A stretch of 64,000 nucleotides of DNA from Azospirillum formosense (GTDB taxonomy: Bacteria > Pseudomonadota > Alphaproteobacteria > Azospirillales > Azospirillaceae). The notes beneath the pieces are model-generated. The model searched no databases. It saw only the letters and a program-made list of their open reading frames with translations, and was not told the DNA's origin. The stretch lies in NCBI RefSeq assembly GCF_040500525.1, contig NZ_CP159402.1, positions 1,735,501 to 1,799,500 of the forward strand. The letters run 5' to 3'. Below are positions 55,773 through 64,000 of this stretch, one piece after another (the stretch's first letter is position 1; each line of letters starts with the position of its first letter). The position numbers were made by a program, and so were the translations under genes.

Positions 55773-56189
55773 TCAGGGGGTGAGCTTCGCCAGCTCGACC
55801 TGGGCGCGCAGGTCGATCTGGTCAAGAATGTCGGCCAGACGCGGATCGTCCACATGGACGCGGCGCGACTGCACCACCTTCACGAGGTCCATCAGCTTCT
55901 GCGCCGGAAGCGTGCCGGCCAGAAGCCCGTGCTGGATCTCCTCCAGCTTGTCGAGCATCTCCTCGGCGCGCATCTTGCCGCGCGACGCGCGGGCCGTGGC
56001 GTCATCCACCTCCTGCAACGCCAGCACGCTGGCGATGCCGGCCAGCGGCGCCGCGGCGTGGACGCCCTGCGCGGTGTTGGTCTCGCCGACGAGCTGCTTG
56101 GAAAAGGACGCACCGGACGAGCCTTCGGCTTTCCCCGTGCGCCGGACCGAGCTGCTGCCGCGAAGTTTTCCGGGGCCTTCGACTTTCAT
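55773..56189 (-). CDS. fliX: Flagellar assembly regulator FliX
   Basis: A 138-residue alphaproteobacterial protein that couples basal-body assembly to sigma-54/FlbD-dependent transcription. The N-terminus has VEGPGKLRGSSSVRRTGKAE, and the C-terminal half contains LDKLEEIQHGLLAGTLPAQK and ADILDQIDLRAQVELAKL, the conserved FliX core. It is divergent from flgI, as in Caulobacter. Confidence 0.92.
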   Translation of the reverse strand: MKVEGPGKLRGSSSVRRTGKAEGSSGASFSKQLVGETNTAQGVHAAAPLAGIASVLALQEVDDATARASRGKMRAEEMLDKLEEIQHGLLAGTLPAQKLMDLVKVVQSRRVHVDDPRLADILDQIDLRAQVELAKLTP

Positions 56190-56391
56190 GTTCCGTGCAA
56201 CCGGTTTCGGAAAAGCGCGATACTCTAGATGGAAGCACCTTAACATCCGGTCAAGGTTTGCCGCAATCGGGCAAAAATTGCCCCTCTTCCGTGACATAAA
56301 GCGGTCGGACGCGGTGCCAATTTCCGGCCATTTCATCCGCCGCCGCCGCTTCCCCTTGCCGATCCTGCCCTTTGCCTGCCGTCCACGGCTC

Positions 56392-56406
56392 TGGCACGCC
56401 GTTTGT
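56392..56406 (+). promoter_or_regulatory. Sigma-54 type promoter of flgI
   Basis: TGGCACG-CCGT-TTGT, an excellent -24 element and one mismatch at -12 (TTGC), 36 bases before the flgI start. Confidence 0.75.
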
Positions 56407-56441
56407 ATAGGAAGGGACAGCCGTTGAGGAGTGTCCCCGCC

Positions 56442-57620
56442 ATGACCGCCACCGCCCAGCCCCGTGCCATGATGCCCCGCGCCATGACGCTGCGTGCCGC
56501 CACCGTGCTGCGCGCGGTCGCGATGCTGGCCGCGCTCGCCGCGGCGCTGCTGGCGCTGTCGGCACCCGCCTCGGCTTCCTCGGCGCGCATCAAGGACGTG
56601 GTGGACGTCGAGGGCGTGCGCGACAACATGCTGATCGGCTATGGGCTGGTGGTCGGCCTGAACGGCACGGGCGACAGCCTCAACAACTCGCCCTTCACCG
56701 AGCAGAGCCTGGTGGGCATGCTGGAACGGATGGGCGTCAACACCCGCGGCACCAACCTGCGCACCAAGAACGTGGCGGCGGTGATGGTGACGGCGACCCT
56801 GCCCCCCTACTCCGCCCAGGGCACGCGCATCGACGCCACCGTGTCGGCGATGGGCGATTCGAAGAGCCTGCTCGGCGGCACGCTTCTGGTCACCCCGCTG
56901 CTGGGCGCCGACGGCGAGGTCTACGCCGTGGCCCAGGGGCCGATCGCGGTGTCGGGCTTCTCCGCCCAGGGCCAGGGGGCCAGCGTGACGCGCGGCGTCC
57001 CCACATCCGGCCGCATCTCCTCGGGCGCCATCGTCGAGCGCGAGATCCAGTTCTCGCTGGCCGAGCTGCCGGTGCTGCGCCTGTCGCTGCGCAACCCGGA
57101 CTTCACCACGGCCCAGCGCGTGGCCACCGCCATCAACATCCAGCTCCGCGGCAACCGGGCGCAGGCCACCGACCCCTCCTCGGTGCTGCTGAGCGTGCCG
57201 GAGGCCCGGCGCGGCGACATCGTCGGGCTGATCACCGAGATCGAGCAGCTCCGGGTCACCCCCGACCAGGTCGCCCGCGTGGTGGTCGACGAGAAGTCCG
57301 GCGTGATCGTGATGGGCGAGAACGTCCGCATCTCCACCGTCGCCATCGCCCAGGGCAACCTGACGATCCGCGTCACCGAGACGCCGCAGGTCAGCCAGCC
57401 CGGCCCCTTCAGCCAGGGCCAGACCGCCGTGGTGCCGCGCACCGACATCCAGGTGGACGACCAGTCCAACAACCGGCTGGCCGTGATGAATTCCGGGGTG
57501 ACGCTCCAGGAGTTGGTACAATCCTTGAATGCGCTTGGCGTGGGTCCCCGGGACATGATCGCCATCCTTCAGTCGATCAAGGCCGCCGGAGCCCTGCAGG
57601 CGGAGATCGAGGTGATCTGA
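56442..57620 (+). CDS. flgI: Flagellar P-ring protein FlgI
   Basis: A 392-residue periplasmic ring protein. After a signal peptide ending near SAPASASS come RIKDVVDVEGVRDNMLIGYG and LVVGLNGTGDSLNNSPFTEQ, the canonical FlgI start. The C-terminus VQSLNALGVGPRDMIAILQS is also conserved. The ATG at 56442 has GAGGAG 11 bases upstream; later in-frame ATGs would shorten the signal. Its stop overlaps the flgJ-like start by one base. Confidence 0.95.
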   Translation: MTATAQPRAMMPRAMTLRAATVLRAVAMLAALAAALLALSAPASASSARIKDVVDVEGVRDNMLIGYGLVVGLNGTGDSLNNSPFTEQSLVGMLERMGVNTRGTNLRTKNVAAVMVTATLPPYSAQGTRIDATVSAMGDSKSLLGGTLLVTPLLGADGEVYAVAQGPIAVSGFSAQGQGASVTRGVPTSGRISSGAIVEREIQFSLAELPVLRLSLRNPDFTTAQRVATAINIQLRGNRAQATDPSSVLLSVPEARRGDIVGLITEIEQLRVTPDQVARVVVDEKSGVIVMGENVRISTVAIAQGNLTIRVTETPQVSQPGPFSQGQTAVVPRTDIQVDDQSNNRLAVMNSGVTLQELVQSLNALGVGPRDMIAILQSIKAAGALQAEIEVI

Positions 57621-58027
57621 TGGATACGACGCTTTCCCTTCCCGGCCTCCCGCCCCCGCGCCTGCCCGCGGCCGCCGAGCGCGCCCAGAACGGCGCGGCG
57701 TCCGGCGCCCAGGCGGGCGTCCGGACGGCGGTGCGGACCGATCTGGTCGATCCCAAAAGCGCGGAGAGCAAGGTGGACCCGGCGATCCGCGCCAAGCTCC
57801 GCCAATCCGCGAACGAGTTCGAGAGCGTCTTCGTCTCCCAGATGCTGGGCCACATGTTCGACGGGATCGAGGTGGACCAGACCTTCGGCGGCGGCCATGC
57901 CGAGGAGATGTTCCGCTCCATGCTGACCAACGAGTACGGCAAGCAGGTGTCCCGCAGCGGCGGGTTCGGCATCGCCGATCAGGTTTACCGCGAGCTTCTG
58001 CGCGCACAGGAGGGCAACCATGGATAA
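57620..58027 (+). CDS. flgJ: Rod-binding protein (FlgJ N-terminal domain type)
   Basis: A 135-residue protein matching only the rod-scaffolding half of FlgJ. LRQSANEFESVFVSQMLGHM and GGGHAEEMFRSMLTNEYGKQ are the conserved blocks. The muramidase half is absent, as in Caulobacter and other alphaproteobacteria, so peptidoglycan opening must be done by another enzyme. It overlaps the next gene by eight bases. Confidence 0.9.
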   Translation: MDTTLSLPGLPPPRLPAAAERAQNGAASGAQAGVRTAVRTDLVDPKSAESKVDPAIRAKLRQSANEFESVFVSQMLGHMFDGIEVDQTFGGGHAEEMFRSMLTNEYGKQVSRSGGFGIADQVYRELLRAQEGNHG

Positions 58028-58535
58028 GGTCGACGTCCGTTTCCCGCAGCCGTCCAAGGCGCCCGCCGCCAATCTGCCCAAGAACGCCGAGGAGCGCGCC
58101 GTCGCCCTGGTCGAGCTGATGAACCGGCTGAGCGCGCATCTGGCGCGCGAGACCGAGGCGGTGATGCGCCACTGCACGAGCGCCGAACTGGCCCGGCTGG
58201 GACGTGAGAAGCAGCCGATGATGCTGGTCTATGAAGAGGTGTCGCGCCTGCTGCGCGTGGACCGCGAGGGCATGGCCGCCCTGCCCGACGAGACCAAGGC
58301 CGCGCTGCGCGAGGCGACGCGCGGGCTGTACGAGGCGTCCGCCGCCAACGCCGACGCGCTCCGCCGCAACAGCGCGGCGCAGAAGATCCTGGTGGACACC
58401 GTGGTCGGCGCCATCAACCGCGCCCGCCAGACCACCACCCCCGCCTACGGCACCGCCCCGGTTCCGCCCCGCGCGACCTACGTCACGCCGAGCCACGGGC
58501 CGTCCACCTCGGCCACGCTGAACACCCGGCTCTGA
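58020..58535 (+). CDS. FlgN-like flagellar protein
   Basis: A 171-residue helical protein: ALVELMNRLSAHLARETEAVMR, then LARLGREKQPMMLVYEEVSRLLR and a long C-terminal helix. The E-K-Q-P-M-M segment and overall helical hairpin resemble FlgN-type chaperones for hook-filament junction proteins. The tail is Pro/Thr-rich. Cotranscribed with flgI-flgJ. The FlgN assignment is likely but not secure. Confidence 0.68.
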   Translation: MDKVDVRFPQPSKAPAANLPKNAEERAVALVELMNRLSAHLARETEAVMRHCTSAELARLGREKQPMMLVYEEVSRLLRVDREGMAALPDETKAALREATRGLYEASAANADALRRNSAAQKILVDTVVGAINRARQTTTPAYGTAPVPPRATYVTPSHGPSTSATLNTRL

Positions 58536-58562
58536 CTCGCGTCAGCCCCCCAGCATCCACAG

Positions 58563-58590
58563 GAAGGGCCGTCCGACCGGGCGGCCCTTC
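58563..58590 (+). terminator. Hairpin after the flgI-flgJ-flgN-like operon
   Basis: GAAGGGCCGTCC, loop GACC, GGGCGGCCCTTC: twelve pairs with one G-T. No long T-run follows. Confidence 0.65.
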
Positions 58591-58702
58591 GGCGTTGCCG
58601 GGTCCGGCAAGAAGCGCCGGCCACCCGGCGGAATTTGCCGCCTTGCGGACGGAACTGCCGGGCGCGCGGTCGCGGGGGGACGCGCCGGCGCCGGCCTGAA
58701 AC

Positions 58703-58718
58703 TGGCCCGCTAGTTGCT
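58703..58718 (+). promoter_or_regulatory. Sigma-54 type promoter of fliK
   Basis: TGGCCCG-CTAG-TTGCT, one mismatch in the -24 element and perfect -12, 42 bases before the fliK start. Confidence 0.75.
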
Positions 58719-58759
58719 TCTGGATGGGGTGCACCTGTCCGCTTCCGGGAATCGCTTCC

Positions 58760-60832
58760 ATGGCCATCCAAACGACCGTCGCGCCCTCCGCGTTCGAAAG
58801 CCTGGTCCGGGGCCAGACCCCTTCCGGCCAGAACACGGCCCCGCGAAGCGACAAGTTCGCCACCATGATGGACCGGCTGATCAGCGAGGCCGCGACCCGC
58901 AAGCGCGATCAGGTCCAGGCGGAGACGATGGCCCAGGAGCGCCGCAGCGCCGCGGCGAGCGCCGCCGACCAGGCCGCCGCCGATCGGACCGCCGCCAATC
59001 GGGCCGCCGCCAACCGGGCCGCCGATCAAAAGGCCGCGGAGCGCAGCCCCCCTCCCCGCCCCGACCCGATCCGCGCGGAACCCGCCAAGCCGCGCCAGAC
59101 CTCCGACGCCGCCACCCAGGCCGCCACCCAGGCCGACGCCCGGGCCGCCCGCAAGGACGAGGCCCAGCGCACCGCCGAGCGCACGGAGTCCCGGGCGTCC
59201 GACGCGGCCAAGGCCGGCGAGGCCGCCCACGCGACTCGCACCGAACGGAGGGACGCCGGCGCCGCGGCTCACGCCGCAGCCAAGGACGCGAAGGCCGCGA
59301 ACGCCAAGGCGGCGCTCGATGATTCCGCCAAGCCGGCGCCCACCAGCGTCGGCTCCGGCGGCACCCCTCCCGCCGACACGGCCGCGAAGCTCCTGCCGGA
59401 CGAGACCAACGACGGGACGGGCGAGGGCGGCGCGCAGGACGGAACCGGCGATCAGGCCGCCGAAGACGGGACCGGCGAGGCCGTGATCCTCGACCTGACC
59501 GTCACGGTGACCGAAACCACCGTGGAGCTGGTCACCGCCGACCGGTCCACCGTCCTGACCGACCGCGAGGCCGCCCTGGCGCTGGCCGTCGCCCCGGTGG
59601 CCATCGGGCGGCCGGACGGCGAAGCCGAGGAGACGACGGACGACGGCACGCTCGGGGCCGTGGCCGAGACGGCTCCCTCCGACGCTCCGGTTCCGGATGG
59701 CGAGAAGGCCCCTCTGGCCGGTGACCCCGCCGCCGAGGCCGCTTTGGCCGCCGCCCTGGCCGCCGCCACCCCTCATCCCGACGGCAAGGCCAAGGCCGCC
59801 CCCGACGAGTCCGTGAAGGCCGCTGCCGCGGCCAAGCCGGTTGCTGAGGCGCCTGCAACGCTGGCGGACGCGGCAGCGGCCCCGGCTGTCCCGCCGGGCG
59901 GCCCGCAGGCCGAGACGCCGGCGCCCCACGCCGAGGCGAAGGACGCCGCCAAGGACAAGCCGGCGGCGGCCGCCGACGCGCTGTCCGCCGGCGCCCTGCC
60001 CATCGCCGACCTGCCGAACGACGACGACGCGCCGCTGCCGCAATCCCTGACCGATCTCGCCGGGGCGAAGGCCAAGGCTGCGACCCGGACCGGGGCGGAC
60101 GGCGATGCCGGCGCCAACGCCGGCAACCGCGGCAACCCGGACCCGAACGGCAACCCCGCGTCCCTGGCCCAGCCGCCGGCGCCGCAGGCACCGCTTGCCG
60201 ACCCGGCAAAGCCTGCCGGGCAAAGCGCGTTCCTGAACGCCGCCGCCGCGGCCGCCGCGGACGCGCCGCCGCCCGCCGACGGCGCCCCGCAAGCCACCAC
60301 CCCGACTCACGCGGTTTTCGCCGGAATCGACGGCGCGCACACGGCGAGCGGCGTGGAGACGGGGCTGACCACCGCCCAGCTCCGCCCGTCCCGCGGGTCC
60401 GCCGGCCTGCCGATGGGCGTGCAGGAGCAGGTGGCGGTCCACATCAGCCGGAACGTGTCGGACGGCAACGACCAGTTCACCATCAACCTGCGTCCCGCCG
60501 AGCTGGGCCGCATCGACATCAAGCTGGAGATCGGCCAGGACGGGCGGGTCACCGCATCCGTCGCCGTGGAAAAGGCCCAGACCCTGGAACTTCTGCAGCG
60601 CGACAGCCGCAATCTGGAACGCGCCTTGCAAGACGCCGGGCTGAAGGCGGACAGCAACAGCCTCAACTTCAGCCTGCGCGGCGAAGGCGGCCAGTCGTTC
60701 CAGGAATCGGGACGGCAGGGCGGCTCGGGCCGGCGGGGTCGCGGCTTCGGCGGCGGTCCGGGCGAGGTGGAGGACGCGCAGACCGCCTACACACTGACCG
60801 TGGCCCCGGGCCGCGTCGACATCCAAGCCTGA
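58760..60832 (+). CDS. fliK: Flagellar hook-length control protein FliK
   Basis: A 690-residue secreted ruler that sets hook length and triggers the FlhB switch. Residues 1-520 are Ala/Asp/Lys-rich and low complexity (for example AADRTAANRAAANRAADQKA), as expected for the extended ruler part. The C-terminal T3S4 domain, near 540-640, contains FTINLRPAELGRIDIKLEIG and LERALQDAGLKADSNSLNFS. A sigma-54 promoter precedes it. The ATG at 58760 (MAIQTTVAPSAFESL) is chosen for the ribosome site GGGA. Confidence 0.9.
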   Translation: MAIQTTVAPSAFESLVRGQTPSGQNTAPRSDKFATMMDRLISEAATRKRDQVQAETMAQERRSAAASAADQAAADRTAANRAAANRAADQKAAERSPPPRPDPIRAEPAKPRQTSDAATQAATQADARAARKDEAQRTAERTESRASDAAKAGEAAHATRTERRDAGAAAHAAAKDAKAANAKAALDDSAKPAPTSVGSGGTPPADTAAKLLPDETNDGTGEGGAQDGTGDQAAEDGTGEAVILDLTVTVTETTVELVTADRSTVLTDREAALALAVAPVAIGRPDGEAEETTDDGTLGAVAETAPSDAPVPDGEKAPLAGDPAAEAALAAALAAATPHPDGKAKAAPDESVKAAAAAKPVAEAPATLADAAAAPAVPPGGPQAETPAPHAEAKDAAKDKPAAAADALSAGALPIADLPNDDDAPLPQSLTDLAGAKAKAATRTGADGDAGANAGNRGNPDPNGNPASLAQPPAPQAPLADPAKPAGQSAFLNAAAAAAADAPPPADGAPQATTPTHAVFAGIDGAHTASGVETGLTTAQLRPSRGSAGLPMGVQEQVAVHISRNVSDGNDQFTINLRPAELGRIDIKLEIGQDGRVTASVAVEKAQTLELLQRDSRNLERALQDAGLKADSNSLNFSLRGEGGQSFQESGRQGGSGRRGRGFGGGPGEVEDAQTAYTLTVAPGRVDIQA

Positions 60833-60881
60833 CCCAGAACGTTCAGACCAGCCGCAGCCATTCCAGCGAAGGACGACGACC

Positions 60882-61607
60882 ATGGCCACCACCAACACCG
60901 ATTACGGCAGCAGCTGGAACCTGAACCAGACCAAGACGAAGACGGACACCACCAAGACCACGAAGACCGCCGACGAGCAGAAGCTCGACACCGCGGTGAA
61001 GGGGTTGGGCGACAACTTCGAGCATTTCCTGAAGCTGCTGACCACGCAGATGCAGAACCAGGACCCGCTGAAGCCCATGGACACGAACGACATGACCAAG
61101 CAGCTGGTCGATTTCGCGAACGTGGAGCAGAACATCGGCACCAACAGCCGGCTGGACAAGCTGCTGAAGCTGCAGAACGCCTCGACCAACTCGACCAACC
61201 TCGCCTATCTGGGCCGCACCGTCACCTTCGAGGGCGACAGCTTCGACTACACCCAGGGCATGACGGCGGCCCCGCTGGCCTATGAGTTGGAGAAGTCGGC
61301 CAAGTCGGTGCGCGTCGACATCCTGGACAGCAAGAACCGCGTCGTCCGGTCGATGACCGGCGAGACCGCCGCCGGCATCAAGCATGTCGTGAACTGGGAC
61401 TTCAAGGACGACGGCGGCAACGCCGTCCAGCCGGGCCAGTACCGCCTGAACATCGCGCCGGTGTCCGAGAAGAAGGACGACATCATCAAGGCGACCCCCT
61501 TCACCTTCGGCACGGTCAGCGGCATCGGGTCCAACAAGGACGGCGAGACGGTGGTGTCCGTGGGCAGCGTCGAGGTGCCGCTGTCCAAACTCAGCAAGGT
61601 GTTCTGA
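60882..61607 (+). CDS. flgD: Flagellar hook capping protein FlgD
   Basis: A 241-residue hook-assembly scaffold. LGDNFEHFLKLLTTQMQNQD and PLKPMDTNDMTKQLVDFANV are the FlgD hallmark. The C-terminal FlgD-Ig domain includes WDFKDDGGNAVQPGQYRLNI. It lies 49 bases after fliK. The hook gene flgE, usually next, is not here; sciP follows instead. Confidence 0.95.
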   Translation: MATTNTDYGSSWNLNQTKTKTDTTKTTKTADEQKLDTAVKGLGDNFEHFLKLLTTQMQNQDPLKPMDTNDMTKQLVDFANVEQNIGTNSRLDKLLKLQNASTNSTNLAYLGRTVTFEGDSFDYTQGMTAAPLAYELEKSAKSVRVDILDSKNRVVRSMTGETAAGIKHVVNWDFKDDGGNAVQPGQYRLNIAPVSEKKDDIIKATPFTFGTVSGIGSNKDGETVVSVGSVEVPLSKLSKVF

Positions 61608-61722
61608 GGGCACCCCGCCCTCGCGCTCAAGCGTCGTCACGCTGCATGGTCAAAGGCATGGGCAGAGGTCCGCAGGGGCCTATGCGCCATGCCTTTTATG
61701 CTTAAAACATTAACCCTATCGT

Positions 61723-61737
61723 TTAGGCTTTTGTTAA
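61723..61737. promoter_or_regulatory. CtrA-like site upstream of sciP
   Basis: TTAG-GCTTTTG-TTAA, correct spacing with one mismatch, 64 bases before the sciP start. Further TTAA half-sites occur just upstream (61702 and 61710), so the region is rich in CtrA-like elements. Confidence 0.5.
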
Positions 61738-61800
61738 GCGGAGAAGGGGTAGGTTACCACCAAATCGTGGAATACACTGCTGATGGTGGAGCGTCCGCGC

Positions 61801-62145
61801 ATGTCATCTCGCGAGCTTGAAATGAGCGACGATGGCTCCAGTGGAGCGTCGGTCATCGGTCCAGCAGGACGGCCGATGACAGAAAATGATCTTCCCCCTC
61901 CGGACACCAAGCGCTGGGTGATGCGGCGCAAGGCGGAGGTTGTGGCCGGCGTGCGTTCGGGGCTGATCAGCCTTGAGGAAGCGTGCCGCCGCTACACCCT
62001 GTCCGTGGAGGAGTTCCTGTCCTGGCAGCGGCTGATCGACAGCCACGGCATGCGGGGCCTGCGGGCCACGCGGCTGCAGGATTATCGCGGAAACCAGCCG
62101 CCGCCGTCCGTGCGCGGCCGCATGGCCAGCACCGCCGCCGAATAA
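61801..62145 (+). CDS. sciP: CtrA inhibitor SciP (DUF1153)
   Basis: A 114-residue helix-turn-helix protein that blocks CtrA from recruiting polymerase in G1. VIGPAGRPMTENDLPPPDTK, then RWVMRRKAEVVAGVRSGLIS and LEEACRRYTLSVEEFLSWQR are the conserved core, ending GLRATRLQDYRGNQP. The start is uncertain among ATG 61801 (GGTGGAG upstream), 61822 and 61876. The N-terminal VIGPxGxP block suggests at least 61822. Ends at a terminator. Confidence 0.92.
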   Translation: MSSRELEMSDDGSSGASVIGPAGRPMTENDLPPPDTKRWVMRRKAEVVAGVRSGLISLEEACRRYTLSVEEFLSWQRLIDSHGMRGLRATRLQDYRGNQPPPSVRGRMASTAAE

Positions 62146-62178
62146 GCTGCTCCCGCGCACCGTCCGTCCGGACCAGAC

Positions 62179-62212
62179 CGCCGCAGGCCCACCCTGCGGC
62201 GTCGTTGTTTTC
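62179..62212 (+). terminator. Terminator of sciP
   Basis: CGCCGCAGG (62179-62187), loop CCCAC, CCTGCGGCG (62193-62201), then TCGTTGTTTTC. Confidence 0.75.
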
Positions 62213-62365
62213 TGCGCCGGCGCAGGAACGGCGAGCGTCTGACGCCCGGACACTTTGCGTCCGGACAGCTTTGCAATTTTTGCGTGGCAGATATCGCTTT
62301 CGTTCCCGCGCCGCAAAGATTAACGCAGAGCGGCAATGCAACCCGCGACGGGAGTTCACCGCCCC

Positions 62366-62821
62366 ATGCGCTATCTCGACGATCTGACCCCCGGCGACCG
62401 CTTCACTGGCGGCCCGGTGACCGTGACGGAGGAGGACATCGTCGCCTTCGCGCGGCAGTTCGACCCGCAACCCTTCCACCTCGACCCCGAGGCGGCGCGG
62501 GACAGTCTCTTTGGTGGGCTGGCGGCCAGCGGCTGGCACACCGCCGGGCTGACCATGCGGATGATCGTCACGGGAGACGGCGCGCTGGCCGGCGGCTTCG
62601 TCGGAATGGGGGTGGAGGACATCCGCTGGCCCAAGCCCACCCGCCCCGGCGACGCGCTGCGGATCGAGAGCGAGATCCTGGAGGTCCGCGTGTCGGCCAA
62701 GCGCGCCGACCGCGGCATCGCCCGCGTGCGCACCACCACCCTCAACCAGGATGGCGCGATCGTGCAGCAGATGACCGCGAACCTGCTTGTCCTCCGCCGC
62801 CCCGCCGCCGATCCGGGGTGA
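62366..62821 (+). CDS. MaoC-family (R)-specific enoyl-CoA hydratase-like protein
   Basis: A 151-residue hot-dog-fold protein. The hydratase motif is present: FARQFDPQPFHLDPEAARDS followed by GLAASGWHTAGLTMR. YLDDLTPGDRFTGGPVTVTE is the usual start. Family members hydrate enoyl-CoA; the substrate is unknown. It is followed by a terminator and the tRNA genes. Confidence 0.88.
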   Translation: MRYLDDLTPGDRFTGGPVTVTEEDIVAFARQFDPQPFHLDPEAARDSLFGGLAASGWHTAGLTMRMIVTGDGALAGGFVGMGVEDIRWPKPTRPGDALRIESEILEVRVSAKRADRGIARVRTTTLNQDGAIVQQMTANLLVLRRPAADPG

Positions 62822-62840
62822 CGGCGCGCGGATCCCCAAA

Positions 62841-62877
62841 CGCACAAAGGGCCGCCCGAGGGCAGCCCTTTTGTGTG
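62841..62877. terminator. Terminator between maoC-like gene and tRNA-Lys genes
   Basis: GCACAAAGGGC-CGCC-CGAG with GGC-AGCCCTTTTGTGTGC, a long stem with a mismatch. T-runs lie on both strands, so it may serve both the plus-strand gene and the minus-strand tRNAs. Confidence 0.75.
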
Positions 62878-62904
62878 CATCGCTGTCGTGCCGTTCGGCG
62901 GGAA

Positions 62905-62980
<76 letters not shown>

Positions 62981-63057
62981 ATTCCCATCCGGGCATCAAG
63001 ACACCCGGCGGCGTGAAAGGGGCCTTGGGAAGCGATCCCTTTCGATCCGGAAAGTGA

Positions 63058-63133
<76 letters not shown>

Positions 63134-63248
63134 ATCACTTCTCGTTCACACCGGCACCGGAGCCTTCGTCTCCACGTCAGGGAATGCCTGACCGTATCGA
63201 CTAGGGTTCCTGTCCGGCCAAGCCGTCGTCCCGGCCGGTGTGGCGCGG

Positions 63249-63277
63249 TTTATAACGAAGGGTCCGGGGCTTGTCGA
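63249..63277 (-). promoter_or_regulatory. Sigma-70 promoter of the tRNA-Lys pair
   Basis: On the minus strand, TCGACA (63272-63277), 17 bases, TATAAA (63249-63254). Five of six matches at -35 and a strong -10, about 115 bases before the first tRNA. Nothing else is evident in the 293-base gap. Confidence 0.7.
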
Positions 63278-63426
63278 TACCAAAATGGATAGGATCGCAT
63301 TTTTTTGCGGGGCTCGTTCCGGCTCCGCACACACCGATCAAAACCGCCCTCTTCGGCCGCCTTCTTTGACAGCCGGCCAAGCCCGGCGCTATCACCCTTC
63401 CCCAGCGGACCGAAGGAGTGGAGACG

Positions 63427-64000
63427 ATGCAGGGCTGGACCGAGGGCTATGTGGGCGGGATCGGCTACATCCACGCCTTCTACCGGGAACTGTCGCCGGC
63501 GCTGCTGTCCTTCGCGCTGACCCTGCGCGGCTGGCGGCCCCCGATGGACCTCGCCGGGCCCTTCGCCTGCGCGGAGATCGGCTGCGGCCATGGGGTGAGC
63601 AGCGCCGTCCTGGCCGGCTGCCACCCCGACGCCCGGTTCGAGGCGGTGGACTTCAACCCCGGCCACATCGCCGGCGCCCAGCGCCTCGCCGCCGAGGCCG
63701 GGCTGGGCAACGCCGCCTTCCTGGAAGAGAGCTTCGCCAATTACGCCCAAGGCGGGACCAAGGACCTGGACATCGTGACCCTGCACGGCGTCTGGTCCTG
63801 GGTCAGCGCGGAGAACCGGGCGATCTTGGTGGACCTGCTGAAGCGGCGGTTGAAGCCCGGCGGGCTGGTCTTCGTCAGCTACAACGCCCTGCCCGGCACG
63901 CTCGCCTACATGCCGCTGCGCCGCGTGCTGGTCGAGCATTGCGCCGACCGCACCGGGCCACTGCCGGAGCGGATCGAGGAGGCCGTGGCCTTCGCCAGTC
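63427..64000 (+). CDS. Class I SAM-dependent methyltransferase, cut by window end
   Basis: At least 191 residues, open at the end. The N-terminus GWTEGYVGGIGYIHAFYREL and SPALLSFALTLRGWRPP are typical of the group that carries a later methyltransferase regulatory domain. SAM motif I is FACAEIGCGHGVSSAVLAG; the acidic strand end is FEAVDFNPGHIAGAQRLA. Motif IV-like TLHGVWSWV follows, then LKPGGLVFVSYNALPG. GAAGGAG precedes the ATG at 63427. The substrate is unknown. Confidence 0.82.
   Translation, partial: MQGWTEGYVGGIGYIHAFYRELSPALLSFALTLRGWRPPMDLAGPFACAEIGCGHGVSSAVLAGCHPDARFEAVDFNPGHIAGAQRLAAEAGLGNAAFLEESFANYAQGGTKDLDIVTLHGVWSWVSAENRAILVDLLKRRLKPGGLVFVSYNALPGTLAYMPLRRVLVEHCADRTGPLPERIEEAVAFAS

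Overview
The window is about 64 kb of high-GC chromosomal DNA from an alphaproteobacterium, most likely Azospirillum or a close Rhodospirillales relative. The main evidence is the set of alphaproteobacterial cell-cycle and flagellar regulators (CckA, GcrA, SciP, FliX), a GTTC-N7-GTTC LexA box in front of recA, a perfect TTAA-N7-TTAA CtrA-type box, a single-cysteine DksA and a eukaryote-like NADP isocitrate dehydrogenase. I cannot fix the species from sequence alone. I see no prophage, insertion sequence, CRISPR array or rRNA.

Layout. Positions 1-15 kb are mainly housekeeping: serA, an ArsC-like reductase, prmB, an acetyltransferase, an IlvM-like ACT protein behind a possible leader-peptide leader, the psd-pssA pair, a LysM protein, a LOG-family protein, icd, exoD-like, gcrA, an ECF sigma/anti-sigma pair and a second, structurally different isocitrate-dehydrogenase family enzyme. 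Positions 15-30 kb hold a heme-degrading-type monooxygenase, a protein with an RGS-like C-terminus, a chemoreceptor, a CoxE-like VWA protein and its usual MoxR partner (separated here), a small alarmone hydrolase, ccoG, a threonine dehydratase, alaS, a 24-residue small ORF and recA.

Positions 30-62 kb are a flagellar and cell-cycle region. On the minus strand are flgB-flgC-fliE-fliQ-fliR-flhB-cckA; divergent from it are an FlhB-tail paralog, an unknown gene, fliO and fliP. After kup comes a minus-strand operon cheZ - two MotB-like genes - a 1159-residue TPR protein, with the CtrA-type box upstream. Then follow fliL-fliM-(DUF6468-like)-motE on the minus strand and flgF-flgG-flgA-flgH on the plus strand. 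Next are dksA and fliX opposite flgI-flgJ-flgN-like, then fliK-flgD-sciP. Sigma-54 type promoters precede flgF, flgI and fliK. Absent from the window are motA, flgE, fliF/G, flhA and flagellin genes, so this is only part of the regulon.

Positions 62-64 kb contain a MaoC-type hydratase, two identical tRNA-Lys(CTT) genes with a good promoter, and the start of a methyltransferase cut by the window edge.

The genes fit together as CckA to CtrA signalling with GcrA and SciP, FliX-linked sigma-54 control of rod, ring and hook genes, and CheZ/MotB-like modulation of the motor. The observations I find most worth pursuing are the RGS-like protein, the leader peptide/hairpin before the ACT gene, the cheZ-MotB-like-TPR operon, the 24-residue ORF and several unexplained repeats.
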